The notes: generated from the sequence alone by a model not told the origin. A DNA stretch of 64,000 nt from Helianthus annuus (GCF_002127325.2 NC_035435.2:11800289-11864288), one strand, 5' to 3'; shown: positions 11,563-21,572, numbered from the stretch's first letter. Made by a program: numbers and translations.

Positions 11563-12241
11563 TTTTATCTAAATGAACCCAATTTCAAGGGGCACTCCTC
11601 ATTTAGCTAGTTGAAAATGCATGAGATTTTACTGGTTCTCGATTAAACAAACGTTAACGTCCTGTGTGACCTTGAATATACTAATTGTGACTTGTGACCT
11701 TTTTCTGGGAGCTTCAAAATTGAGTAATTTAAGACCCGTAGCTTCATCTTTTGGAACTATTCACACTTCACACATTAACTAGGCAAAAATCTAGGCTCAT
11801 TTTAAAAAAAAACTAAAGGCCTAAACCCCTTGTTTTAGTACCAAGCTTATGAACTCGTGTGCCATGTATTACATATATGTTAATATGTTTTTAAACAATA
11901 AATAAAACCCTTTAAATGATTGAAAATTAGATCTAAGAATAGGTTAATATGCTTTTAAACAATAAATAAAATCCTTTAAATGATTGAAAATTAGATCTAA
12001 GAGTTCTCGTAAGTTCCTAATCAAATTTAAACTCATTCTAAATCTTCTGTACTAAAGAAATCAACGAAGGGACACTTATTATTATTCTAGACCATCCTTA
12101 ATTATAGATAATTATTATTTAATTTAAATTATTATATATCAATTAAATTAATATAAATCTTATCAAATCTAAATTATTGGCATAGACCTAACTTCAAATC
12201 GTAAAGTCTTATCTAAACTAAAAAGTATTGTTTCACTTAAC
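11563..12241. other. Intergenic DNA with a 66-bp direct duplication
   Basis: AT-rich. A unit containing TTTTAAACAATAAATAAAA and GATTGAAAATTAGATCTAAG occurs twice, at about 11880-11938 and 11946-12003, with a few differences. Nothing else recognised. Target duplication AATAG for the following array lies at 12242-12246. Confidence 0.6.
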
Positions 12242-12246
12242 AATAG

Positions 12247-12976
12247 TGTAACACCCCAAAAATATAAATCCTTAAATTGGAAAATTCAAAGAGTAAATAA
12301 ACAAGAATTTACAAACTAGGAACTTAACCTAGTTAAGTTCAAGTCTTGAAATAATTCACAATAGGGTTAAGACACATAAACTTAAGAATAAAACAAAATT
12401 AAGGGGCTAAACTTGCCAAAGAGGAAAGTTAAATGCTGAATTGTGACAAAACTCACCAAACACACCATTCTTGGTGTGTCTGGTCGATCAGGAGCAAGAA
12501 AGGGGCGACCCCCATCCCTCAAACCCTAGAATCTTCACAAAATTCACAAATTAAGGCTGCAAATCTGCTTCAAATCAAGTTCTAAACACGAATTAACGAT
12601 CACCTAATCATAGTGATCAACAGGTATGTAGAAATTTGGTGTTTTTGCTACTTTTTGAATTCTAGATTAAGTGTGAAAACAAGAGATTCAACTTGATTGT
12701 TGATGCATGGCTGAAATTAGAAGGGTTATGAGGTTTAGGATCAAACCCTAGATGATTTCTTGACATAACTTTGTATAATACTTGTAGGGTTACATAATCA
12801 CCATTGTAGGTGAGTAGTGAACTCTAAGAAACTTGATAAATGCACAATTTAAAATTCTTGTTCTAGCACAATCTGAAATTTGGAAGTGATTTCTGAAATG
12901 TTAATGATAAGATATGTGCTAAGTTGTTTAATTAAAGTGAAATTCGATGAAAATTACAAGATATGAACTTGGTAAT
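12247..12976 (+). repeat. Tekay LTR-A, first part
   Basis: First 730 bp of the 5' LTR, ending in the target duplication GTAAT (12972-12976) made by the Athila-family insertion. The uninterrupted sequence is visible in LTR-B near 27045, confirming the insertion point. It contains the hairpin ACACACC/GGTGTGT, then GGTCGATCAGGAG and a telobox AAACCCTA (about 12463-12530). Confidence 0.93.
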
Positions 12977-13224
12977 TGATGTGTGTAAAATGCAACATAT
13001 AAATCCCATCAATTAAGGCATAAAACTAACCCTTTTTTAGTACTAATGTTGGAAAAAGAGTGTTTTTGTCTTCCTTTTGTATTTTCAGGATGAAATGAGC
13101 TCAAAATCACAAAAGAAGCAAAAAGACAGCTAATTCTACCATAAATACAAGAAAAAGGAACAAAAGTGGATTGCCCGGACCCTCAACGGCACCTCCCAAG
13201 GCAAAGGAGAAGAAACAGAGTCTG

Positions 13225-13455
13225 AACATGCCCCGTGTCCAGCGAACACGGGGGCGTGCCCAGGAAGCAGCAGAAAAGACAAACCAGTAGAAGCTTCCAT
13301 TGCCCACCACGGGGCCGTGTCCAGCGGACACGGGGGCGTGGTGAAAGTACAGCAGGCGCATTAATTGTAATTCGCAATTACAATTAATGAGGAGAGAGAG
13401 TGTCAGGCGGGCACGGGGCCGTGTCCAGCGGACACGGGGCCGTGTCCAGCCTTCT
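13225..13455 (+). promoter_or_regulatory. CACGGGGCCGTG palindrome pairs upstream of TATA
   Basis: Three pairs of a 12-nt imperfect palindrome CACGGGG(C/G)CGTG, members of a pair separated by about 5-8 nt, pairs separated by about 60-90 nt. The last pair ends only about 12 bp before the TATA box. Repetition and placement suggest a cis-regulatory site, but no binding factor is known to me for this sequence. Confidence 0.6.
13360..13388 (+). promoter_or_regulatory. Perfect hairpin with 13-nt arms in U3
   Basis: Arms ATTAATTGTAATT and its complement around CGC. Preserved in all four Athila-family LTRs of the window. Confidence 0.6.
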
Positions 13456-13463
13456 GTTCAGCC

Positions 13464-13471
13464 TATAAATA
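13464..13471 (+). promoter_or_regulatory. LTR TATA box
   Basis: TATAAATA in a GC-richer context (GCCTATAAATAGAGGAGC), a strong plant TATA box, about 490 bp into the LTR. Transcript start is expected some 30 bp downstream. Confidence 0.75.
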
Positions 13472-14678
13472 GAGGAGCTTGGCTTCATTCTCTCTCATCC
13501 CTTGGCACACCACCTCTCTCACACCTCATCCACCACCCACCACCACCATAACACCATCATCCACCACCATCATCCATTGTCCATCGTAGAGTGTGTGAGT
13601 CGTCTCGGGATCCAAGATTGATCGTAAGAGTTCTTAACAATCAAGGCCATGTTTGCCTAAGTCTCTTACATCACTTGGTGAAGACAAGTGTTTAGTATAA
13701 TACTTTTTATTTTTAATCTTTTGCACTTTTTATTTGGTTTTGTATTAATGACTTTAATAACTAGTTACTTATGTTGAAGGTGATCTTTCCTTATCGTTTG
13801 TCCGTGGTGTCTTGGCATTATTTTACTGTCTATATAAAATAAAAGATTTTCACCATTCATATCTCCACGGTCTATATGGAGGTATGTTGGCTACCTGGTC
13901 GGGGGTTAAGGGAACGGTTTGGTAAGGGTCTTGCCCTTGTTCAGCGTTTAGAGGTCCTGCTTGGGACCTGGGTCAAATTTAGTAGGATCTCCTTCAATGC
14001 CCATAGGTATTGGATGGCGGGGATCCAAACTCTTTGACCCCCTCATAAGTTAACTACTATTAATACTATAACCCGGCTATTTAGGACTGTATCCCTGCTG
14101 ACTCAGACTACTTAGCCGAGGGTAACGTCACCGCCAGAAGCGGGGCCTACCACAATTTGCATTAATAACTTAATTCATTATCTTTCAATAATCCGACCCT
14201 TTAGGATTGTATCCTTGCTGACTCAAACTACTGGGTTGAGGGTAACGTCGCCTTCAAAAGAGGGGCCTACTACAATAACTAAGATAATCTCTTAAACAAG
14301 TGCAAAAGTGCGAAAATAATCAAAGGTTATACTAATACACGTGTCGGATCCAAGTGATTCATCTTGTCTATCTGTTTTTATTTTATTTTTATTTTTGAGC
14401 ATTTAGTTAGTTTTTATTTTTCTTAGTTTAAAATCATTTTTCTAACTTTTTGATTTGATTAGACGCTGAGGATAAACCGGTATTAAAAGCTCTTGTGTCC
14501 TTGGACGACCTCGGTATCTTACCAACACTATACTACGTCCACGATGGGTGCACTTGCCCATATGTGTGTTTAGTGTTAGTAAATATCGTGTTTTATAAAT
14601 TTAAAACTTGGCTAAAAGTGTAAAAAGGGGCTTAATTATATATTAAAAACATATATACACTGACACGCATCAAGTTTT

Positions 14679-14696
14679 TGGCGCCGTTGCCGGGGA
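14679..14696 (+). other. Primer-binding site, tRNA-Asp
   Basis: TGGCGCCGTTGCCGGGGA, a full 18-nt complement to the 3' end of plant tRNA-Asp including CCA, six bases after the 5' LTR. Confidence 0.92.
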
Positions 14697-14959
14697 CACA
14701 AGGATTTTAAGAAAGTTAGGAATCAACGGCCTAATCATATTTTTATTTTTCTTTAATTTTTTAGGATTTTTGTTAGATTTTTAGCTTCTGCAGAGCTCAA
14801 CACGGGGCCGTGCCTGCTGAACACGCCCCGTGCTCAATCATTGGAACTGGCAATCCTGTTTTAAGTCAGACAGTAGGCTGAACACGGGGCCGTGTCCACT
14901 CAACACGCCCCCGTGCCCAAGATTCAGTTGCTGAAAACAGAACCGTTAGATCCTGGCGG
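14697..14959 (+). other. Leader of the two-ORF element
   Basis: The first ~130 bp are nearly the same as the leader of the gag-protease element; homology fades after the palindrome cluster (14798-14930), which marks the left edge of the exchanged module. Confidence 0.6.
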
Positions 14960-15622
14960 TTGGTAATTTCTGACACAAACATGAGTAATAGTAATTCTTT
15001 TTACTTTCGGCATTCTTATGGTTTGAGGTGTCGAATATGTGGAGGCGAACATGAGGAATTAAAATGTTTTTTCCTCACTTATAGGCCCCACTATATAGAC
15101 CCACCGATTCCTTGTAACCTTAAGAGGGGCGAAAGTAAAAATAAGCACTATTTCTCCCTCGAATGCGCCCAGCCAGATATTCTAGGAGAAATGCTCCTTG
15201 ACGAGCTATTTCAACTAGAAGAACTACTTCTCAATTGGTCAAAAGAACTTAGGAAGGATTTTTTAGATCCATCCCAAGACGATGACCATGAGGAAATGTT
15301 GGAACCGCATTCCGACAACCTCGTTGCTCCCGAAAATACCTTCTTACCTAGAAAAGACGCGGACGATAGTCGTCCCTGTGTCGATTGTGCCGTGAAGGAC
15401 TCCCCATCGACTTCGTTCGATGCATACATAGACCTGAGCGATTCGGCATACACCTTCTTTAACGAGAGCCCGGGAAAGGGTTGGACTTGTCCACCTAGAA
15501 TGAAAATAGGAATTACCCTCACCGACAACCTCTTGCGTTCTCGCCTTAGTATAGGACAATTAAGGTATCTTAGGCACTTTGGGGTTGTTCCAACAAGTCA
15601 AGAACCACCCGATATAGATTAG
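14960..15622 (+). CDS. ORF-A: 220-aa protein with gag-type zinc knuckle
   Basis: I do not recognise this protein as a whole. Near residue 24 it has CRICGGEHEELKC, a C-x2-C-x3-H-x4-C zinc knuckle with the same shortened spacing and the same CGGxH core as the knuckle of the Athila gag at 4031-6262 (CEGCGGSHENWSC). The rest is acidic, with a leucine-rich stretch (ILGEMLLDELFQLEELLLNW, about residues 74-93) that may form a coiled coil, and a C-terminal part with LRSRLSIGQLRYLRHFG. No capsid-type gag domain or protease. The ATG at 14960 is the first in frame; a second ATG lies at residue 8. A nucleocapsid-like RNA-binding role is an inference from the knuckle. It is the first ORF of the element and open throughout. 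Confidence 0.6.
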   Translation: MVISDTNMSNSNSFYFRHSYGLRCRICGGEHEELKCFFLTYRPHYIDPPIPCNLKRGESKNKHYFSLECAQPDILGEMLLDELFQLEELLLNWSKELRKDFLDPSQDDDHEEMLEPHSDNLVAPENTFLPRKDADDSRPCVDCAVKDSPSTSFDAYIDLSDSAYTFFNESPGKGWTCPPRMKIGITLTDNLLRSRLSIGQLRYLRHFGVVPTSQEPPDID

Positions 15623-15659
15623 CTCCTTAGTAAAGACAAAACTTCATAAGACAGCTTTC

Positions 15660-15810
15660 CGACACGGGGCCGTGCCCGGCCAACACGCCCCCGTGTCCAC
15701 CAAAAGATTCCCCTCTGATCAGAACGTCAGAATACGGACAAACTGTGTCAGAATTTCATCTGCACACGGGGCCGTGTCCAGCGGACACGGGGCCGTGTCC
15801 AGCAGGCTGT
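15660..15810 (+). promoter_or_regulatory. Palindrome pairs before the internal TATA box
   Basis: Two pairs of the CACGGGGSCGTG palindrome (about 15660-15700 and 15765-15805). The second pair ends about 15 bp before a TATA box, the same arrangement as in the LTR promoter. Confidence 0.5.
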
Positions 15811-15817
15811 CGTTTTC

Positions 15818-15824
15818 TATAAAT
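15818..15824 (+). promoter_or_regulatory. Candidate internal promoter (TATA box)
   Basis: TATAAAT preceded by a palindrome pair exactly as in the LTR, about 75 bp before a consensus splice donor. If used, a transcript starting near 15850 would consist of a short non-coding exon, the intron 15900-16250 and the ORF-B exon. Confidence 0.45.
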
Positions 15825-15899
15825 GCAGCCAAAAATCCTGCACATTTGGACCAACTTGGGGACAGAGATTTGAAGGAATCTTCTCTCAAACAATCCTAG

Positions 15900-16250
15900 G
15901 TAAGTCTAAAAGAAGTTTCCAACAACCCATCTTGTCCTTTCCTCTTCTAGACATTTCCTTCTTCTTCATCTTTCTTCAAGAACTACCATGAAAAGTTTGA
16001 ATTTTCAATCTTTGTGGTAGGGAACAATGAGTTTTGATCATAGAATCTTGGTAAAAACATGTTATGTAACATTGTTTAAAGTTATTTACTGTCAAAAAGC
16101 TTGCATAAACTCAGAAAATAACTTAAAAACCCAAGATTCCTTGCTCCAAAATTCTGCAGAAAGATGAACACGGGGCCGTGCTCAATGAGCACGGGGCCGT
16201 GTCCAGAAACTGTTTCGTCATATAAACTGCTTTTGGTTTATTTTTCGTAG
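15900..16250 (+). other. Candidate 351-nt intron before ORF-B
   Basis: Donor CCTAG|GTAAGT at 15899/15900 matches the plant consensus. The acceptor is a T-rich tract ending TTTTTCGTAG at 16250, one base before the ATG of ORF-B. The intervening sequence is AT-rich, as plant introns are, and includes one palindrome pair (16165-16205). Not confirmed by RNA evidence. Confidence 0.5.
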
Positions 16251-16251
16251 A

Positions 16252-16695
16252 ATGGCGAGTGAAAACAGCGAAACATCATCCGTTCATTCATCAAACAGCC
16301 GAAGGGGAAGGAGGCCCTCCGTTGAAGCTACACTTGTGCACTACGTGATAGCGCTAAGAGAAGCTCTCGACGAAATGACGTCAGTAGAGGAGGTCCTCAT
16401 TGACCGTATTAACGATCTTACAATGGGACTTGAAAGCAGCTTCCAAGAGATTAACCTTTTGCACCAAAGGTTAAACATTTTGGTGGCACCCCCTATGGAA
16501 CCAGTCCTTCCACAACAAGACTGGAACTTGGCACTCGGTGTTAACAACCCTACCGGGTGGGAAGACTTTCCCGCAGAACCTCCTATGGGAAACCCACAAG
16601 AAGTTCCAGCGGAGGTTGAAACTCCTCAAACCAATGCAAACGAGCCCTCTTTTCTCCTTCCAAGGGAGGTAGAGGAGTGGCTTGCCGACATATGA
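16252..16695 (+). CDS. ORF-B: 147-aa Ser-rich/coiled-coil/acidic protein
   Basis: Unrecognised. The N-terminal 25 residues are Ser-rich and then basic (SRRGRRPS, possibly a nuclear localisation signal). Residues about 27-80 are leucine-rich with heptad-like spacing (ALREALDEMTSVEEVLIDRI) and probably form a coiled coil; the C-terminal half is Pro/Glu-rich and acidic, ending EEWLADI. The start is fixed by the ATG one base after a good splice acceptor. It could be an RNA- or gag-interacting accessory protein of the element, or a captured host gene. No homologue comes to mind. Confidence 0.5.
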   Translation: MASENSETSSVHSSNSRRGRRPSVEATLVHYVIALREALDEMTSVEEVLIDRINDLTMGLESSFQEINLLHQRLNILVAPPMEPVLPQQDWNLALGVNNPTGWEDFPAEPPMGNPQEVPAEVETPQTNANEPSFLLPREVEEWLADI

Positions 16696-18564
16696 GGAGA
16701 ACCGCACCCGAAGGGAGGAGTTCTACAAAGCCTTATCTAACCAAGACTAGTAGCTTCTTGGAAATTTTGCTAAATTAAAATAAAACATAGGGCTAGAACT
16801 CCATAAGTTTAATATTTATGTAATTTTTATCTTTATGTAATGTCTCTCTATGATTTGCAATGCTATGATGGTTTTTATGATTGATGGTTGTCGTGAGAAT
16901 AAAACACACTCACGGTGGTAATGGATGAAAAAGGGAACGAGAGAAATGGAACCATGCACAAAGAACAGAGCAACCCGACAAAAATCTCCATCACAGAAGG
17001 CTCAACACGGGCCGTGCCCAACCAACACGGCCCCGTGCTGAGCCCCTGCAGAAAATCACCCAGTTCAGGTAACTGGACACGGGCCGTGTTCAGCGGACAC
17101 GCCCCCGTGTCCAAGCTTCTGTTTCAATTCTGTAATTTTTGTTACTGGCACTTGACCACGGGGCCGTGCCCGGTGAACACGGGGCCGTGCCCGGTGAACA
17201 CGGGGCCGTGTCCAGGATGCCAGTAACATAAATCTTTGCTTTTTAACCCACTTTTATACATTCTAATCAACCAAAAACACTATTTTTGGACACATTGAGG
17301 ACAATGTGTAATTTAAGTGTGGGGGGGATGCTAAAACCTTGAAATTTTGCAAAATCCTAAACACAAGCCTTACACAAAACTCTATTGGAACCGCTAAACA
17401 CCCCAAATTTTTTCAAAAACTTATTCATTTTTTTTATTTACTTATCTTAGTTTAAGTTGGGAATAACAAGTTCTAAAAAGGTTATATTTTTACAAGTTTA
17501 CAACCGATAGCGTCGTGATAAAAAAGGAACCAACATAAGAAAATTATGAAACGGCATAACAAGTCTAGTTTAAAATTCGATTATATATGCTTGGTCACAT
17601 TAAAAACCCATTCCCACAAAAGTGAGTTTTGAGCCTTTATTGAGCATAAAAATACACATATTTAGATCAAATGCTCATTTTTCGTTTCTTGTGTGAATAG
17701 CCGCTCGGTCCTTACAAATCTAGAACTTGCCACGACGATACATTCCCGGTCCTTACCAACTTAAACCCAAGTAAGTAAATGATGGAGGCGTTAGGACTAA
17801 CCATTTTTCTTTCAAAACCATTATTTTTCATTTTTTTACCTACCCAAAATCCCCCTAGATAGCCCCTTTGAGCCTAAACCTTTCATTTCATTACCCCAAA
17901 ACCCATTTTACCCACCAAAAACCTTTTTATTTTTTTTTTTGTAACAAGTTCGCTTTTTCGTAAACTCACCTTTTTATGTGACGATCAAAAAAAAAAATAT
18001 GATGAAGTCAAAAACAAACAAAAGCTATAAAAGTTTGTTTGGAGAAATACTTCAAAATAAAAAGTCACTAAAAACAAGGTACTTCACGAAAACCGACGCT
18101 TGTTACGATTTTCGCCCTTTTTACTAACCACTAACCAACCACCCACCTTTAAACCCAAGCCTTCACCCAAAAAGTCCTCTTGATATTTACAAAGGTAAAA
18201 AGTTAAAAAGGAGGAGGATTGATTGCTTGGCAAGCCTATGGAAGACGTAAGTTCCGTGCCGCTCTCGAGTGATTCACTAAAATATACACCTTCGGCCGAG
18301 TGTTGAGTGATCTCCCGTGAGGTATGTGAACTTGTATATAAATGGAATTTTAATAAGGCATGCTATGCCCAAATAAGTAATTTATCTTATGAAAAGTTCA
18401 AAATAAATCATAACGAATAGGATTGTAAATAAATAAAAATAAAACCGATAAAAACCTTGGATTCCCGACACTCTAGGACAAGCTAAAAAACTTCTCTTCT
18501 ACCTATTCCATTTGGGAGTGTAAGCCACATTTAAAGAATTTTGCTTGAGGACAAGCAAAAGTTC
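16696..18564 (+). other. Non-coding 3' region of the two-ORF element
   Basis: Homology to the gag-protease element resumes near 16885 and continues to the LTR. It contains palindrome pairs (16995-17220), the internal hairpin/G-tract module at 17290-17327 and the PPT-adjacent hairpin at 18539-18560. No ORF supported. Confidence 0.75.
17290..17327 (+). other. Internal AGGA-loop hairpin followed by G-tract
   Basis: Arms ACACATTG/CAATGTGT close an AGGA loop, then after five bases AAGTGTGGGGGGG. This copies the layout of the polypurine-tract module at 18539-18579 with a stem of different sequence. Possibly a second plus-strand primer site. Confidence 0.55.
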
Positions 18565-18579
18565 AAGTGTGGGGGTATT
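18539..18579 (+). other. Polypurine tract with AGGA-loop hairpin
   Basis: Arms TTTTGCTTG/CAAGCAAAA around AGGA, then GTTC and AAGTGTGGGGGTATT directly against the 3' LTR. Confidence 0.8.
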
Positions 18580-20275
18580 TGATGTGTGTAAAATGCAACA
18601 TATAAATCACATCAATTAAGGCATAAAACTAACCCTTTTTTAGTACTAATGTTGGAAAAAGAGTGTTTTTGTCTTCCTTTTGTATTTTCAGGATGAAATG
18701 AGCTCAAAATCACAAAAGAAGCAAAAAGACAGCTAATTCTACCATAAATACAAGAAAAAGGAACAAAAGTGGATTGCCCGGACCCTCAACGGCACCTCCC
18801 AAGGCAAAGGAGAAGAAACAGAGTCTGAACACGCCCCGTGTCCAGCGAACACGGGGGCGTGCCCAGGAAGCAGCAGAAAAGACAAACCAGTAGAAGCTTC
18901 CATTGCCCACCACGGGGCCGTGTCCAGCGGACACGGGGGCGTGGTGAAAGTACAGCAGGCGCATTAATTGTAATTCGCAATTACAATTAATGAGGAGAGA
19001 GAGTGTCAGGCGGGCACGGGGCCGTGTCCAGCGGACACGGGGCCGTGTCCAGCCTTCTGTTCAGCCTATAAATAGAGGAGCTTGGCTTCATTCTCTCTCA
19101 TCCCTTGGCACACCACCTCTCTCACACCTCATCCACCACCCACCACCACCATAACACCATCATCCACCACCATCATCCATTGTCCATCGTAGAGTGTGTG
19201 AGTCGTCTCGGGATCCAAGATTGATCGTAAGAGTTCTTGACAATCAAGGCCATGTTTGCCTAAGTCTCTTACATCACTTGGTGAAGACAAGTGTTTAGTA
19301 TAATACTTTTTATTTTTAATCTTTTGCACTTTTTATTTGGTTTTGTATTAATGACTTTAATAACTAGTTACTTATGTTGAAGGTGATCTTTCCTTATCGT
19401 TTGTCCGTGGTGTCTTGGCATTATTTTACTGTCTATATAAAATAAAAGATTTTCACCATTCATATCTCCACGGTCTATATGGAGGTATGTTGGCTACCTG
19501 GTCGGGGGTTAAGGGAACGGTTTGGTAAGGGTCTTGCCCTTGTTCAGCGTTTAGAGGTCCTGCTTGGGACCTGGGTCAAATTTAGTAGGATCTCCTTCAA
19601 TGCCCATAGGTATTGGATGGCGGGGATCCAAACTCTTTGACCCCCTCATAAGTTAACTACTATTAATACTATAACCCGTCTATTTAGGACTGTATCCCTG
19701 CTGACTCAGACTACTTAGCCGAGGGTAACGTCACCGCCAGAAGCGGGGCCTACCACAATTTGCATTAATAACTTAATTCATTATCTTTCAATAATCCGAC
19801 CCTTTAGGATTGTATCCTTGCTGACTCAAACTACTGGGTTGAGGGTAACGTCGCCTTCAAAAGAGGGGCCTACTACAATAACTAAGATAATCTCTTAAAC
19901 AAGTGCAAAAGTGCGAAAATAATCAAAGGTTATACTAATACACGTGTCGGATCCAAGTGATTCATCTTGTCTATCTGTTTTTATTTTATTTTTATTTTTC
20001 AGCATTTAGTTAGTTTTTATTTTTCTTAGTTTAAAATCATTTTTCTAACTTTTTGATTTGATTAGACGCTGAGGATAAACTGGTATTAAAAGCTCTTGTG
20101 TCCTTGGACGACCTCGGTATCTTACCAACACTATACTACGTCCACGATGGGTGCACTTGCCCATATGTGTGTTTAGTGTTAGTAAATATCGTGTTTTATA
20201 AATTTAAAACTTGGCTAAAAGTGTAAAAAGGGGCTTAATTATATATTAAAAACATATATACACTGACACGCATCA
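18580..20275 (+). repeat. 3' LTR of the two-ORF Athila-family element
   Basis: 1696 bp, same length as the 5' LTR, followed by target duplication GTAAT (20276-20280). By eye it differs from the 5' LTR at only about six or seven bases. Confidence 0.94.
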
Positions 20276-20280
20276 GTAAT

Positions 20281-21572
20281 GATTGTAGGAAAATCTGACC
20301 CGTTAGGTGTTTGTTAAAATGCCTAAGTGAGGATTTAAATGTAAAATGTTGATAAAAACGCAGATTTGATAATGGTCCATAATGATGTGATTGTGGTCAT
20401 AAAAAGAGTTCTAAACATGTTGTAAACTGAAATTTCTCGGCAAAGAGTCCGGATCGTCAAGCGGACAAACCGAAGGGAATCCACGGGGAAAGGGCGTGCT
20501 CTAAAGGTACGAAGATACTACTTTGTTACATTAAATTTCTTATTGTTTTTATGTCGTAATATAAAGCATGGTAAACAAGATAGACTAATATGTCACCAAA
20601 GTGACTTTGTGTCTTAAACAAGTGAACGGGTCAAAACAAGTGATAAGCATGAAACCTTGTATGTCCTGAATGGAGTGTAATTCAGCACCCAAACGGGTCA
20701 AACAAGTCTTGTAGTAAGCACGAAGCTAGATACTATCACATAATGCATGATTTATAGGATGCGTAAACTGTGTAGCGAACACAGTAAGCAAGTTGAGAAC
20801 TCTACCCTTAATATAGGAGTTAAAGTTTAGAAATTTAATGCATGACAAGTAGCATAAGTAACTAAACATGAAGCCTCGGAATCAAGCTTGTAAGCTATTC
20901 CGTAGACATACCCTCATGAGAATAGTCAAGTATTAGCACAAGTAGAATATGGGTATGGAAAATTACTTCGTCGCTTAACAATTTATGTGAAAGTAAGCTG
21001 TTTGATGCATGGAAAACAATCAGCAAAACTGCAAATGAAACAAGGAGGTTTAGTACAGCGTTCACCGTAAATTACGGTGGTACCGTAATTTACGGTGGCC
21101 AGAAAATTTTTACGGCGGGGCTCTACTGATTTACGGTAGGCCTCAAAATGTCTAGAAGCCACCGTAACTTACGGTGTCACCGTAAGTTACGGTGGAGCCC
21201 AGTTTGATGAAATTTTTAATCCATTTTCTTGAACAAGTTTTCGGACCTGATTCGAGTACGTAAATTTCCAAGAATGATAATGCTAATGCTTGTTTAAAAT
21301 GTTAGTTTTCAGGTATTCAAGAAAAAGGATGATGATCAAGTATAACTATCCGAACCGAACACTCTAGCAAACGCTTCCGCATATGATCTTTTGTTCTAAA
21401 AACTATGTAAACAATTGTAGTTAATATCTTGATTATGATTTCGTAAGAACTATACATGTATGTTGTGTTTAGTTTTGGTTTAAAATATTGAAAGTTTTTG
21501 TTAAGTCGTCATCTTGGCGTTAAATGCAAGGTACTATGTTGTTGAATCTAGTAATATAAACTGGGTCTTACA
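20281..21572 (+). repeat. Tekay LTR-A, second part
   Basis: Remaining 1292 bp of the first Tekay LTR, ending TCTTACA. Together with 12247-12976 it makes 2022 bp, the same as LTR-B. It carries the CACCGTAAATTACGGTG palindrome pairs at 21064-21195. Confidence 0.93.
21064..21195 (+). promoter_or_regulatory. Paired CACCGTAA/TTACGGTG palindromes in Tekay LTR-A
   Basis: Two close pairs of a 17-nt palindrome with arms CACCGTAA and TTACGGTG around one variable base, about 75 bp apart, with two degraded half-copies between them. Repeated at 27831-27963 in LTR-B and 34597-34726 in LTR-C. The same two-pair layout, with unrelated sequence, is seen in other LTR families in this window. Confidence 0.65.

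Larger units (their letters stand above)
12977..14672 (+). repeat. 5' LTR of the two-ORF Athila-family element
   Basis: 1696 bp, TGATGTGTG...CATCA. It contains three palindrome pairs (about 13225-13455), the 13-nt-arm hairpin at 13360-13388 and a TATA box at 13464-13471. Confidence 0.94.
12977..20275 (+). mobile_element. Athila-family element with two novel ORFs and no gag-pol
   Basis: A 7299-bp insertion with 1696-bp LTRs and perfect 5-bp target duplication GTAAT (12972-12976 and 20276-20280). The LTRs, tRNA-Asp PBS, start of the leader and 3' non-coding region are homologous to the gag-protease element at 548-8353. The middle (about 14840-16880) is different: gag-protease is absent and two other ORFs are present. 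I count about six or seven differences between its LTRs, so it is a recent insertion. It must have been mobilised by proteins from other elements. Deletion plus capture, or an old split of the family into complementary forms, could explain it. Confidence 0.93.

Noticed and set aside
14679..14696. Possible tRNA gene because of the tRNA-Asp match
   Set aside because: Only the 18-nt PBS complement is present; no cloverleaf or internal promoter boxes.
15672..15899. 75-aa ORF between ORF-A and ORF-B
   Set aside because: It reads through the palindrome pairs and ends exactly at the putative exon end; more likely leader and promoter DNA than a gene.
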